64,000 bases of DNA, taken from contig JAJDDB010000012.1 in the NCBI GenBank assembly GCA_029260575.1, positions 1-64,000 of the forward strand, read 5' to 3'. Shown here one piece after another: positions 49,109-57,735 of this stretch. The position numbers and the translations under genes are program-made. This DNA is from Phycisphaerales bacterium. Lineage in GTDB: Bacteria > Planctomycetota > Phycisphaerae > Phycisphaerales > SM1A02. Position 1 is the first letter of the stretch; each line of letters opens with the position of its first letter. The notes under the pieces were generated by a model. It searched no databases. It was not told where the DNA came from and saw only the letters and a list, made by a program, of their open reading frames with translations.

Positions 49109-49969
49109 ATGCAACGCGCATCTGCACTGCTCTCTCTGGCCGCGATGGCCGCCCTTCCCGTCTTCGGCGTCGGATGTGTCCAACAGGACAAGTACGACGC
49201 CCTTCTCGAATCCAACCGCTCGCTCCAGGAGCAGCTTGTTTCCACGGAAGATCAGCGTGACGTAGCTCGCGCAAACCTCAATTCCGTGCAGCAGCAACTC
49301 TCGGATGCCCGCGGGCAGGTCAACCAGATCGGCCAGCAGAATTCCCGGCTTAAGAGCCAGTTTGATTCTGTGGCTGGAGATTACGACAAACTGATGTCCC
49401 GCGTCAGCGCTATGGACGTCGGCCCGCTGCCGGAAGATGTCGAATCAGCCTTGACTGATCTTGCATCTGCCTTCCCGGATCTTCTGAGCTTTGATCGCCG
49501 AACGGGAATGTTGCAGTTCTCCAGCGATTTCACATTCGACCTCGGGTCGACGGAAGTTCGCGGTGAAGCGGTCAACACGCTCAATAGGCTGGCCGAGATT
49601 CTGAACTCGCCCAATGCTCTTGGCTTTGAAGTCAAGATCGTCGGTCACACCGACAATGTCCGCATCGGCAAGCCCGAAACCCGGGCCAAGCACCCGACGA
49701 ACGTGCACCTGTCCGTACACAGGGCGATTTCCGTTCGAGATACGCTGGTCAAGGCCGGCCTCGACGCTGTTCGAACGCAGGTAGCCGGCTATGGCGAGTT
49801 TCGACCGCTCGTGCCCAATGGTGCCCGTGGCGCAGCTGCAAACCGTCGCGTTGAGATTTTCCTCACACCAATGCCTGCGGATATCGATGTCAGCAGCTAC
49901 ATCCCGCAGCAGCCCGTCAACGAGCGTTCCACTGTTGTCGTGGATGAAACTCCCGAACCAATGAAGTAA
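49109..49969 (+). CDS. OmpA family lipoprotein with coiled coil
   Basis: About 286 residues. GAGGTG lies six bases before the ATG at 49109. The signal peptide ends at FGVGC, a lipobox. A long coiled coil (QQLSDARGQVNQIGQQNSRL) precedes an OmpA domain (LQFSSDFTFDLGSTEVRGEA, VKIVGHTDNVRIGKPETR and AANRRVEIFLTP). It should anchor the outer membrane to peptidoglycan. It resembles the lipoprotein at 34.8-35.4 kb in architecture but not closely in sequence. Confidence 0.91.
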   Translation: MQRASALLSLAAMAALPVFGVGCVQQDKYDALLESNRSLQEQLVSTEDQRDVARANLNSVQQQLSDARGQVNQIGQQNSRLKSQFDSVAGDYDKLMSRVSAMDVGPLPEDVESALTDLASAFPDLLSFDRRTGMLQFSSDFTFDLGSTEVRGEAVNTLNRLAEILNSPNALGFEVKIVGHTDNVRIGKPETRAKHPTNVHLSVHRAISVRDTLVKAGLDAVRTQVAGYGEFRPLVPNGARGAAANRRVEIFLTPMPADIDVSSYIPQQPVNERSTVVVDETPEPMK

Positions 49970-50402
49970 TCATAAAAGGCAGAATATGCTGCCAGAACTT
50001 AACTTCGCGCTGACGCCCGCACGCCGAATGCCCCCTTGTGGCCGGAATGCGGGTTTTGGCGTTTTGCACTTCTGCAAACCTATTGACAGCTCGTCAACCT
50101 TCTCAGAAGCCGTACATCGGCCTCTCAGCCGTTCGAGTGGGTACTGCAGGCAACCTGTGTATGACTTCGATGAAGGTGCGAATTGAGGGTTTCATAATGG
50201 TCTTTTGTGCCCTACTCTATACAACGGAGGTTTCGGCCGGTCACCTGACGGTGTGAGGGGCGGTCGACACAGCGATTTTTGAATCTCAGAGGCGTTGCTC
50301 TCATTCGGCTGCTGTCGGTTCGCTCGTGGTCCATCGACAACAGGCAACCGTGCGAAGGCAACTCCACACGAATCAACGTCCGTTGACCAGGAGTATTGAA
50401 GA
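49970..50402. other. Intergenic region before the lamin-tail protein gene
   Basis: About 430 bases. A hairpin with T4 at 50016-50057 probably ends the OmpA transcript. A short plus-strand frame ending at 50256 includes MVFCALLYTTEVSAGHLTV, which looks like a signal peptide without a mature protein; it is not called as a gene. AGGAG nine bases before the ATG at 50403 is the ribosome binding site of the next gene. No clear promoter seen. Confidence 0.45.
50016..50057 (+). terminator. Probable terminator after the OmpA lipoprotein
   Basis: CCCGCA (50016-50021) pairs with TGCGGG (50048-50053), which is followed by TTTT. The 26-base loop can form a second small stem. It is 47 bases beyond the stop. 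Moderate strength only. Confidence 0.45.
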
Positions 50403-52982
50403 ATGAGACTGAATGCACGCCAATTGCTCGTCGGTAGTCTGTGTACTGCCAGTGTCGCCTTCGCTGCACATGCAGGCGGCGGAATCGTAATCAATGAAAT
50501 CCGTACTGATCAATTCAGTACTGATAACCAGGAATATTTCGAATTGAAGGGGCCGGCCAGCGCGAGTCTTGACGGCTTGACCTATATCGTGATCGGCGAC
50601 GGTGCTGGCGCCAGCGGTGTGATTGAATCAGTCACTGACCTGACTGGATTCTCCATTGCTGTTGACGGGCTCTTTCTGGTCGCCGAGTCAACGTTTAATG
50701 ATGCCCCAGATCCCTACGGCCTTGTTGCCGACCTCACCGCAACGCTCGACTTCGAGAACAGCGACAACGTGACGCACATGCTCGTCTCGGGTTTCACCGG
50801 TGCTGACAACGACGATCTTGATACAGACGATGACGGCGTGTTGGATGTGACGCCGTGGTCAGCAATCGTTGATGTAATCGCAATCATTGAAGAAGCAAAC
50901 CCACCAGTTGATACTGAGTTCCACTACGGTGGCGCAAACACAATTGGTCCGGAAGCCGGAACGCTTGCACCGGGACATGTGTATCGGTGCGAAGTCGCCG
51001 GTACCTGGACTATCGGACGTTTCGATCTCCTTGATACCCCAAGCGCGATTGACACTCCCGGCGACACCAACGCAAGCTGCACACTAACACCGGGTACGTG
51101 CGGTGATGTCGGTGCAGGCAGTTGTTTTGTCGGCAACGGCACAATGACCCCGAGCCCGGCCTGCGATGATCTGGATTGCTGCAACACCGTGTGTGCACTT
51201 GACACGTTCTGCTGCGATGTGGATTGGGACGGCTTCTGTGCCCAGACGGCCAACATAAATTGCGCCGGCGGCGATCCGTGTGGTCTGCCGCTCGCAGGCG
51301 GCTGCTTCACTGCCAACGGCACGCTCGGCTGTGATGACGCCTCTTGCTGCAACACCGTATGCACGATCGATCCGGATTGCTGCAACATCGGGTGGGATCA
51401 AGCCTGTGTAGACCTCGCACTGGCCAATTGCCTCCCGCCTCCGGGTGACTGGATCATCAATGAGATTCATGCAGACCCGGCTCCGACTGCGCCGGGCGGC
51501 GATGCCAACAACGACGGCACCCGCGATGCAACGGAGGATGAATTTGTCGAGATTTACAACAACTCCGGAGCGGCAGGTGACATCAGTGGCTGGTCGTTGT
51601 CGGACGGCGTGAGCGTTCGTCACGTCTTCCCCAACGGAACCATCATTCCTGATCAATGCGTTGTCGTTGTCTTCGGTGGTGGTGTTCCCACGGGCGTGTT
51701 CGGAAATGCAACAGTTCAGATTGCATCGACCAGCGCACTCGGACTCAACAACAGCGGTGACACAGTCACGCTGACCGATGATCTCGCTGTCGTGCAGGTA
51801 GAGGTTACGTACGGCAGTGGAGGCATCCCGTCAGGTACAGATGAATCCATCACACGTGATCCGGATGTGACCGGCTTCTTCATCGGCCATTCCTCGGCGG
51901 GAACGCCGGACATTGGCACAGCCTGGTCGCCGGGCACGATGTTCGACGGCAGTAACTTCCCCGGCTGCGCGATGGTTCCGGACATGGATATGGACGGTAT
52001 CGCAGACGGCGTGGATAACTGCCCGACGATCCCCAACCCGTTCCAGGAAGACTGTGACGACGACGGCCAGGGCGATGCATGCGAAGATGACCTGAATGCA
52101 AACATGGTCCCGGATGATTGCGAAATCACGCCGCCGACCGGACTGGTCATCAATGAGATTCGCATTGATCAACCCGGGGGTGATCCGGATGAGTACTTCG
52201 AATTGCGAAGCGATACTCCGAGCCAGTCGCTGGAACAGCTCACCTACCTGGTGATTGGCGACGGTGCTGGCGGCAGCGGCACAATCGAGGAAGTCGTTGA
52301 CCTGAACGGCGAATCAACGGATGGCAGTGGCTTCTTCGTCGTTGCTGAAGCGACCTTCTCGCTCGGTGTTGCCAACCTTACCGAAGACCTAAACTTCGAG
52401 AACGGTGACAACGTTACGCACATGCTGGTTGCCAACTTCTTCGGCAGCGTCGGTGACGATATCGATGCAGATGACGACGGGATCATTGACAACACGCTCT
52501 GGCTGGCGGTTGTGGATGATGTCGCCTTGATTCGCGATGACGATCTGTCGGGCGATGACGATGGCAAGGGCGGCGTGGACCCCGAGAACGATGAGCATTT
52601 CTACAGCACGAATATCGTCGGGCCGGAGATGTTCCCGGGCTTCAACGCCACACCTGGGCACGCTTATCGCTGCTCGCCTGATGACACATGGACAATCGGC
52701 CTCTTCGATCCGTTTGATGTTATGGATCCCCCGACAGATACGCCCGGCACAGGCAATATCGCATGCGGAGTCGGTGGGTGCCTCGGTGACATCACAGATT
52801 CTGCGGGTATAGCACCCGATGGTGAGGTCAATGTGTTTGATCTGCTGGCATTGCTGGCTGCATGGGGTCCCTGCCCGGGATGTCCTGAAGACATCACCGA
52901 TTCGGCCGGAGCGGCCCCGGACGGCGTCGTCGATGTGTTCGACCTGCTGGCATTGCTCGCAGCCTGGGGCTCCTGCCCGTAA
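50403..52982 (+). CDS. Large secreted lamin-tail-domain protein with Cys-rich and dockerin-like repeats
   Basis: The 859 residues have a signal peptide (LLVGSLCTASVAFAAHA). In order there follow: a repeat with VINEIRTDQ and LTYIVIGDGAGASGVIE (27-205); two Cys-rich modules with CCNTVC and a WDxxC end (225-345); a lamin-tail domain with WIINEIHADPAP (349-495); a thrombospondin type-3 calcium segment DMDMDGIADGVDNCPTIPNP (527-560); a second copy of the first repeat with LTYLVIGDGAGGSGTIE (580-745); and two dockerin-like repeats with DVFDLLALLAAWG (794-859). Lamin-tail domains occur in secreted bacterial proteins, often with nucleases, but none is present here. It is probably a surface protein. 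A strong terminator follows. Confidence 0.87.
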   Translation: MRLNARQLLVGSLCTASVAFAAHAGGGIVINEIRTDQFSTDNQEYFELKGPASASLDGLTYIVIGDGAGASGVIESVTDLTGFSIAVDGLFLVAESTFNDAPDPYGLVADLTATLDFENSDNVTHMLVSGFTGADNDDLDTDDDGVLDVTPWSAIVDVIAIIEEANPPVDTEFHYGGANTIGPEAGTLAPGHVYRCEVAGTWTIGRFDLLDTPSAIDTPGDTNASCTLTPGTCGDVGAGSCFVGNGTMTPSPACDDLDCCNTVCALDTFCCDVDWDGFCAQTANINCAGGDPCGLPLAGGCFTANGTLGCDDASCCNTVCTIDPDCCNIGWDQACVDLALANCLPPPGDWIINEIHADPAPTAPGGDANNDGTRDATEDEFVEIYNNSGAAGDISGWSLSDGVSVRHVFPNGTIIPDQCVVVVFGGGVPTGVFGNATVQIASTSALGLNNSGDTVTLTDDLAVVQVEVTYGSGGIPSGTDESITRDPDVTGFFIGHSSAGTPDIGTAWSPGTMFDGSNFPGCAMVPDMDMDGIADGVDNCPTIPNPFQEDCDDDGQGDACEDDLNANMVPDDCEITPPTGLVINEIRIDQPGGDPDEYFELRSDTPSQSLEQLTYLVIGDGAGGSGTIEEVVDLNGESTDGSGFFVVAEATFSLGVANLTEDLNFENGDNVTHMLVANFFGSVGDDIDADDDGIIDNTLWLAVVDDVALIRDDDLSGDDDGKGGVDPENDEHFYSTNIVGPEMFPGFNATPGHAYRCSPDDTWTIGLFDPFDVMDPPTDTPGTGNIACGVGGCLGDITDSAGIAPDGEVNVFDLLALLAAWGPCPGCPEDITDSAGAAPDGVVDVFDLLALLAAWGSCP

Positions 52983-53017
52983 CGATCTGCTGATCGAACA
53001 TTCAACGTACGTTCACA

Positions 53018-53046
53018 CCCCCGATCGTTTGATCGGGGGGTTTTTT
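53018..53046 (+). terminator. Rho-independent terminator of the lamin-tail protein gene
   Basis: A perfect 9-bp stem, CCCCCGATC and GATCGGGGG, with a GTTT loop is followed by GTTTTTT. It lies 36 bases beyond the stop codon. Confidence 0.93.
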
Positions 53047-53107
53047 ATGCTTCACGCGAGTTTTCCGACAATCGCCTTTGTACTGCGTATCCTCAATCAG
53101 GAGACAC

Positions 53108-54253
53108 ATGCGGATGCGAACAACATTCACACGTCTGGCGCTGGTTTTTGTACTGCTTGTGTTATGCGGATTCGGGCCGCCGGCCGGTCGGCCGCCCATC
53201 GGCCCGCTGGTGCGCGAGGATCCGAAGATTTACGACTTCACGTTCGAGGTCATTCTCGACACTGCCAATTTCGTCGATGCGAACCGCAAGAAGAACTATG
53301 TGCTCCGCGATGCCCCGATCGTGATGCCGATCATTTTGCAGAACACATTCAGCCATGTGGATCATGACTCGCTGGGGGTGCGCCTGTGGCTGGGCGCCAA
53401 GGAAGACACCAGCGTACAACAGCGGGCCCGGCTGGATGAAGATGCGCCGAACCATATGCACATGGCTGTATTTACCGTTGCATCATTTAACGGTCAGGCT
53501 CTGCGCTGGCAGGCGAACTTTCGCGTGCAGACGTGGTCAAGCCGGATCGACGATGCAGCTGCAGCACGCATTGCCTGGCCGCAGAGTTTCTCGGATGAAG
53601 TCGCCGACGGACTGCGACCGCAGATGTATATCGAATCGGATCACGAATTCTTTGCCAATGCTGTCGCAAATGTCTCGAGCGGCAATCTGCGGATGGTGCC
53701 TCCGTACCTTGCCGCGAAGGATCTCGTGCGGTATTGCACGGAAAACGTACAGGTGCGCGGCGACGGTATTCATCGCGGACGATTCGAAGTGCTGTACGGA
53801 ATGGAACTCAAAGGCGCACTACGCACTGTGCGCGACGGATTCGGCAGCGCCCATGATCTCGTGTGTGTGTGTATTGCCATGTTGCGCGCAGCAGGAATTC
53901 CAGCTCGGCCGGTCATCGGCGTCGAGGAGCGCGGCCAAAAGTCTGCAACATTCGTGAGTTGGGGCGAATTCTATCTCCCTGAGTGCGGGTGGATTCCCTT
54001 TGACCCGGATGAGTTGCGTGGCAATGGCATTCGCAACAAGAACGTCCGCGATCCCTGGTCGGACTTCGGAACAATGAAGGATCTGAACGAACGCATACCG
54101 TTGTCGTTTTACTTCATCCCTCCCGCGGGTGTTGAAACACCGCAGTACCCTGCTGTGTGGGGTTGGGATCCTCGGCCGGGGCGCGATCCGGGAACGTATC
54201 CGCAGGTCAAATTCGTGGTTGTGTCGCGCGGTTCGCCACGCCCGCAGCAATGA
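53108..54253 (+). CDS. Exported transglutaminase-like protein, catalytic residues missing
   Basis: About 381 residues. AGGAG lies five bases before the ATG at 53108. A signal peptide or anchor (LALVFVLLVLCGFGPP) follows. The core resembles bacterial transglutaminase-like domains: GSAHDLVCVCIAMLRAAGIP and FVSWGEFYLPECGWIPFDPD. In active members these read GxC...LRAxGIPAR and HAWxExYLPxxGWxxxDP. Here the Cys position is Ala, the His position is Val, and only the Asp remains. I infer a pseudo-enzyme, perhaps a binding or structural protein in the cell envelope. The unpaired Cys residues in CVC are offset by five and seven positions from the catalytic site. Confidence 0.82.
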   Translation: MRMRTTFTRLALVFVLLVLCGFGPPAGRPPIGPLVREDPKIYDFTFEVILDTANFVDANRKKNYVLRDAPIVMPIILQNTFSHVDHDSLGVRLWLGAKEDTSVQQRARLDEDAPNHMHMAVFTVASFNGQALRWQANFRVQTWSSRIDDAAAARIAWPQSFSDEVADGLRPQMYIESDHEFFANAVANVSSGNLRMVPPYLAAKDLVRYCTENVQVRGDGIHRGRFEVLYGMELKGALRTVRDGFGSAHDLVCVCIAMLRAAGIPARPVIGVEERGQKSATFVSWGEFYLPECGWIPFDPDELRGNGIRNKNVRDPWSDFGTMKDLNERIPLSFYFIPPAGVETPQYPAVWGWDPRPGRDPGTYPQVKFVVVSRGSPRPQQ

Positions 54254-54271
54254 CGTTGTGTGAATTCCTGA

Positions 54272-55111
54272 TCAGGGATTCATACATCGTTCAAGCCAGT
54301 CGCGCTGCGGCAAGAACGTGTATTGATTCGTTGTGTTCTGCTCAATGAAGCCGTTGACATCGAACGTCGCCGGCTCGAGTTTGATCGCTTGTGACACGTG
54401 TCCATCAACAAAGCACAGATTGCACTTCGTGTCCTTGTGATGCCACCGTTGGCCCCTGTCACCGCCCTGCTGAAAATTGTAAATGATCAAGTCGCCAAGC
54501 ATCCATGTGCGCGTAGGGTATTCAACATACGGCATCCTGCCGCCGGGCTTGTCTCCGGTGAACGCGGGCACAAGCGTATAACAATCTTCGGCGTCAAGTG
54601 AATGATCATTGAGCGTGTAGCTGGAACCGACAAAGTCATACATCGATTCGACATCCGGCAGGTCGTCAAATGGATTGTCCGGGTCACCAGCGCTGGGTGG
54701 TTGTCCGCGATCCAGAGGACATTCAAAGACGGGAATGTCCTCATCGGTCACGGTGCCGGTGCTGAGATAGCTGTTCAGTGGACGTTCGTTCGCGCCCCAC
54801 TGATCAATTTCGTAGAACGGCAGCTGACCCGCCTTGCCGCCGAAGAGTGTGCCGATGATAACTTCCCCCTTGCCGAAGGGGTTTGCGACGGAAACTTGTG
54901 GCAGGCGATCTTCGTAATCCGCGAGGTAGTCGATTGTCGCAATACCGAGTTGGCGCAGGTTACTTGCGCATTTGACGCTGCGTGCGGTTTCATTAACCGA
55001 TGCTATGGCAGGCAGGAGCAGGCCGATCAGAACCGCAATGATGGAGATAACTACGAGCAGCTCGACAATCGTAAAGGCCGGCCGTGCGTTGCATTTTCTG
55101 GCGATCGCCAT
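54272..55111 (-). CDS. Type II secretion/pilin-like pseudopilin (DUF1559-type)
   Basis: About 279 residues. The prepilin motif is [20 protein letters not shown]: a short leader, cleavage before Phe, Glu at +5 and a hydrophobic helix. It continues with [20 protein letters not shown], as in the large planctomycete DUF1559 family, and ends with [13 protein letters not shown]. It should be matured by the prepilin peptidase encoded at 35.5-37.0 kb. GGGAG eight bases before the ATG at 55111 supports this start. Such proteins are numerous in planctomycetes and their roles are poorly known. The gene converges with the transglutaminase-like gene. Confidence 0.9.
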   Translation of the reverse strand: MAIARKCNARPAFTIVELLVVISIIAVLIGLLLPAIASVNETARSVKCASNLRQLGIATIDYLADYEDRLPQVSVANPFGKGEVIIGTLFGGKAGQLPFYEIDQWGANERPLNSYLSTGTVTDEDIPVFECPLDRGQPPSAGDPDNPFDDLPDVESMYDFVGSSYTLNDHSLDAEDCYTLVPAFTGDKPGGRMPYVEYPTRTWMLGDLIIYNFQQGGDRGQRWHHKDTKCNLCFVDGHVSQAIKLEPATFDVNGFIEQNTTNQYTFLPQRDWLERCMNP

Positions 55112-55134
55112 GTATCCGCTCCCGATCTTCAGAT

Positions 55135-55395
55135 TCAGAACAGCCAATACAGTACGCCGCTGAGAAGTCCGAGTATTGTCAGAACAATGACAACTGACTT
55201 CCATCGATGTTCGAACCAGTCGCTGACTGGTTGCTCGGATCGAACGCGTCCACTGATCATGGACTTGCAGAACGGACAGACTTCCGCGTTGTCGTACACT
55301 GCTTCGCCACAGTCCGGGCAATAGCCTTCCGTGTCGCTGAACCTCGCAATATCTTCCGGACTCGGGCCTTCATCAATCATTACAGCTGACATCAT
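55135..55395 (-). CDS. Small zinc-ribbon membrane protein
   Basis: The 86 residues include a zinc ribbon ([20 protein letters not shown]) and one C-terminal membrane helix ([19 protein letters not shown]). The N-terminal part faces the cytoplasm or is bound to it. It is just upstream of the pseudopilin gene on the same strand, with 23 bases between, so the two may be cotranscribed. Function unknown. Confidence 0.75.
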   Translation of the reverse strand: MMSAVMIDEGPSPEDIARFSDTEGYCPDCGEAVYDNAEVCPFCKSMISGRVRSEQPVSDWFEHRWKSVVIVLTILGLLSGVLYWLF

Positions 55396-55467
55396 ATTCG
55401 ATCGATACGCGAAGACGATGACTGCCGACCGTACCCGAACAGACAGATGGTATCCTGTTGCCAGTTC

Positions 55468-56052
55468 ATGACCGATGAATCACATCGCGGCTGGCTTGTG
55501 CTCGCGCCAAACCTTCTGACCGGCTTGCGGCTGGGCCTGACGTTTGCTTTTCCGTTTATTGAACCGCGATGGTGGGCGCTCGTCATTCTTGTCGCCGGCT
55601 TGAGTGATCTTGCGGATGGCTTCATCGCCCGCAGATTCGATCTTGCAACATGGATCGGCGGCCTGCTTGATGCTGTCGCAGACAAAGCTTTCACGTTGGT
55701 AGTCCTTGTTACATTCATTCTGACCGGCCGGCTGGCATGGTGGATGGTTGCGGTTCTGTTCATTCGAGACATCGCTGTTGTCGTTGCGGCAGTATTCGCT
55801 GTGGCGGTTCGAGAATGGGGCGCGTTTCGGTTGATGTCATCGCGCTGGTTCGGCAAGCTCACGACAACGGTCATCTTCACCCTGCTCGTTGTCGTCGCGC
55901 TGTGGCCTGAGCAGCGCACAGCAACCCTTGTTCTGGTCAGCATTGGAGCGGTTCTGTCGTGTGCGGCCGGCATCGACTACTTCGTACAGTTTCTTGCTAT
56001 ACATGCCCGGTGGAAACGCGGAGAGCTTGGACACAATCACTGCGGCGTTTGA
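55468..56052 (+). CDS. CDP-alcohol phosphatidyltransferase family protein
   Basis: About 194 residues. The family motif is DLADGFIARRFDLATWIGG followed by LLDAVADK, with the DGxxAR...GxxxDxxxD residues intact, near residues 46-72. Several membrane helices surround it. Members make phosphatidylglycerol phosphate, cardiolipin or other phospholipids; PgsA is likely but not certain. The frame starts at 55447, but MTDESHRGW at 55468 is the better start. Its 3' end overlaps the convergent glycosyltransferase by 16 bases. Confidence 0.87.
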   Translation: MTDESHRGWLVLAPNLLTGLRLGLTFAFPFIEPRWWALVILVAGLSDLADGFIARRFDLATWIGGLLDAVADKAFTLVVLVTFILTGRLAWWMVAVLFIRDIAVVVAAVFAVAVREWGAFRLMSSRWFGKLTTTVIFTLLVVVALWPEQRTATLVLVSIGAVLSCAAGIDYFVQFLAIHARWKRGELGHNHCGV

Positions 56053-57125
56053 GCGCTAACACACTCTTCAATTGCGGTGTCCAATCGAGCTACAGCCTTT
56101 GATGCGCACGCTGGATCGAGATGCTGCCGGATTGCGAGAATCATCGCTTCACGATCGGCCGGTGGATTCATGGGATTCAATCCGTGGGCTTGATCAGGTA
56201 ACAACTCCGGGTAACTCAAACGATCCGGCAGCCACGGCAGCGCCCCGGCCAGCATTGACTCCACAACCGCAATGCCGAAGAACTCATGGTGAGCTGTGGA
56301 CAGCACCCAGTCGGCCCGCGCCAGCCACTGCCAGTACTGTTGACGCGATTCGACATAGCCGATGTGATCGATACGTGCCACACATTCACGTTTGAAGATC
56401 TGCATCGATTCGGGAATGTCTTCGTACTGTTCACCGAGAATGATCCAGCGCAAGTTGTGTGATTCTGAGTACTGCCGGGCAGTTGCCAGCAAATGTTCGG
56501 GACCTTTGTCATGCTCCCAGCGATGCGGCCAGACAACTGTTGTTGGAGCATCCGGGCGGTTGGTGCGAGTTGTTTCCAGAGTCTCGGGCGGCGGTTCCAC
56601 CGGTGGCCAGAGAACGCAACTTTTCGCCTCGATCATCGGCAACAGATGCTGCAACTTGCCATCGCGTGCATGCTTAAGCAACGTGCCGGCCCCGGCGAGC
56701 AGTGATGTCCTGTTCCAGTTGCTGTTGAACACGACGAGATCCGCTGCGGCGGCACTGAGCAGATTGGTCAATACAAAATGGGCATCACGCGGATCGTCAC
56801 CTTGTTCGCCGGATGGATACGCAGCCTGGTTCTCGTGCATGTAAAGAACTAAGGGTGTGTTGCGCAATCCAGCGGGTAACAGCGCCCTCAGATCGCTGGC
56901 GCTCATCAATGACGTGACGAAGATCGCATCAATCTGATCCGGCTTGATCGGCAGTTGCGACAGGTCATACACCATTTCAATCGCCGCAGTGCGCATACGC
57001 CATTTCCAGGCTCTGCCCGGTCGAGTCAGCCACGTCCACTGATGCATGGAGTGGCGTTCGATGGACTGCCGCACCGCGCGATGGCTGCCAGCATCAAATG
57101 ATTCAAACGCAAGAATGTGCAACAC
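56037..57125 (-). CDS. tRNA-queuosine mannosyltransferase-like glycosyltransferase (DUF3524, GT-B)
   Basis: About 362 residues from GTG at 57125, with AGGGG four bases before. The N-terminal DUF3524 domain begins LHILAFESFDAGSHRAV and contains LVLYMHENQAAYP and LVVFNSNWNRTSLL. The C-terminal GT-B half has VVWPHRWEHDKGPEHLL near 195, then LSTAHHEFFGIAVVESMLAG and RLSYPELLPDQA. These segments match the human queuosine mannosyltransferase QTMAN (GTDC1) closely, in particular WPHRWEHDKxPE and STAxHEFFGxAxxE. QTMAN adds mannose to queuosine 34 of tRNA-Asp. I infer that the protein modifies queuosine or a related nucleoside; tgt is in the same window. The longer open frame to 57623 overlaps the Fur-like gene and is not used. 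Confidence 0.87.
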   Translation of the reverse strand: MLHILAFESFDAGSHRAVRQSIERHSMHQWTWLTRPGRAWKWRMRTAAIEMVYDLSQLPIKPDQIDAIFVTSLMSASDLRALLPAGLRNTPLVLYMHENQAAYPSGEQGDDPRDAHFVLTNLLSAAAADLVVFNSNWNRTSLLAGAGTLLKHARDGKLQHLLPMIEAKSCVLWPPVEPPPETLETTRTNRPDAPTTVVWPHRWEHDKGPEHLLATARQYSESHNLRWIILGEQYEDIPESMQIFKRECVARIDHIGYVESRQQYWQWLARADWVLSTAHHEFFGIAVVESMLAGALPWLPDRLSYPELLPDQAHGLNPMNPPADREAMILAIRQHLDPACASKAVARLDTAIEECVSAQTPQ

Positions 57126-57191
57126 AAGCCCCTGCTGCAATTGAAACCGGCAAGGCCGGATGCAAGCCGTCCAGAACGCTACACTCAGCAT

Positions 57192-57716
57192 ATGGTTGAA
57201 TTGCCGCACCCGACACCTCCCCCGCCGCCGGCCAGCCCGCCGACTGAAGCTGCGACGATGGTTCCGCTGTGTGCAGTGTTTCGGCGATATCTCAGGTCGC
57301 AGAATCTGAAATACACACCCGAACGCGCGGACATTCTCAATGCGATCATCGAACGCGATGGCATCTTCGAAGTCGAACAGATGCTGATGGAAATGCGCGA
57401 GGAAGGCCACCGCGTCTCCAAGGCGACAATCTATCGAACCGTCAAGCTGCTCGAAGAAGCGGGCATCATTACGCACGCGCTGCTGGATTCCCGACAAGCG
57501 CATTACCGACTCATCTACGGCAAACAACCATGCGATTATCTCATCTGCATGAAAACCGGAAATTACATCGAATTCAACAGCAGTGAGTTGACCGCGATTC
57601 GTGATCGCATCTGCCGGGAACACGGCTGGGAACCGGTCGGCTACCGTTTACAGATCTACGGCATCAGCCCCGAAGGTCAAACTCTGGCAGATGATGAGGA
57701 TCACGACGCCGAGTGA
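57192..57716 (+). CDS. Fur-family transcriptional regulator lacking canonical metal ligands
   Basis: About 174 residues. The DNA-binding half is clear: KYTPERADILNAIIERDGIF and RVSKATIYRTVKLLEEAG. The dimerisation half keeps YIEFNSSELTAIRDRICREH and RLQIYGISPEG. In typical Fur proteins this half carries HHDH, CxxC, a His before RLxIYG and a C-terminal CxxC. Here these read PCDY, CMKT, GY and SPEG, so nearly all metal ligands are gone. The N-terminus has a Pro-rich run. It is divergent from the QTMAN-like gene with 66 bases between, so one shared promoter region is possible. It may act without metal or sense another ligand. Confidence 0.84.
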   Translation: MVELPHPTPPPPPASPPTEAATMVPLCAVFRRYLRSQNLKYTPERADILNAIIERDGIFEVEQMLMEMREEGHRVSKATIYRTVKLLEEAGIITHALLDSRQAHYRLIYGKQPCDYLICMKTGNYIEFNSSELTAIRDRICREHGWEPVGYRLQIYGISPEGQTLADDEDHDAE

Positions 57717-57735
57717 ACAGACGCGGTGATCACCC

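Noticed and set aside
48890-49297. N-terminal extension of the amidohydrolase frame
   Set aside because: It overlaps the OmpA lipoprotein gene on the other strand and is not amidohydrolase-like.
50038-50256. Short plus-strand frame with a signal-peptide-like end
   Set aside because: There is a signal-like sequence but no mature protein and no ribosome binding site. It is mentioned only in the intergenic entry.
54262-54281. Palindrome around CCTGATCAGG between the transglutaminase-like and pseudopilin genes
   Set aside because: It overlaps the pseudopilin stop and lacks a T-run on either strand. Probably chance or a weak hairpin.
57126-57623. N-terminal extension of the glycosyltransferase frame
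   Set aside because: The extension overlaps the Fur-like gene on the other strand. The DUF3524 domain begins at the GTG at 57125.
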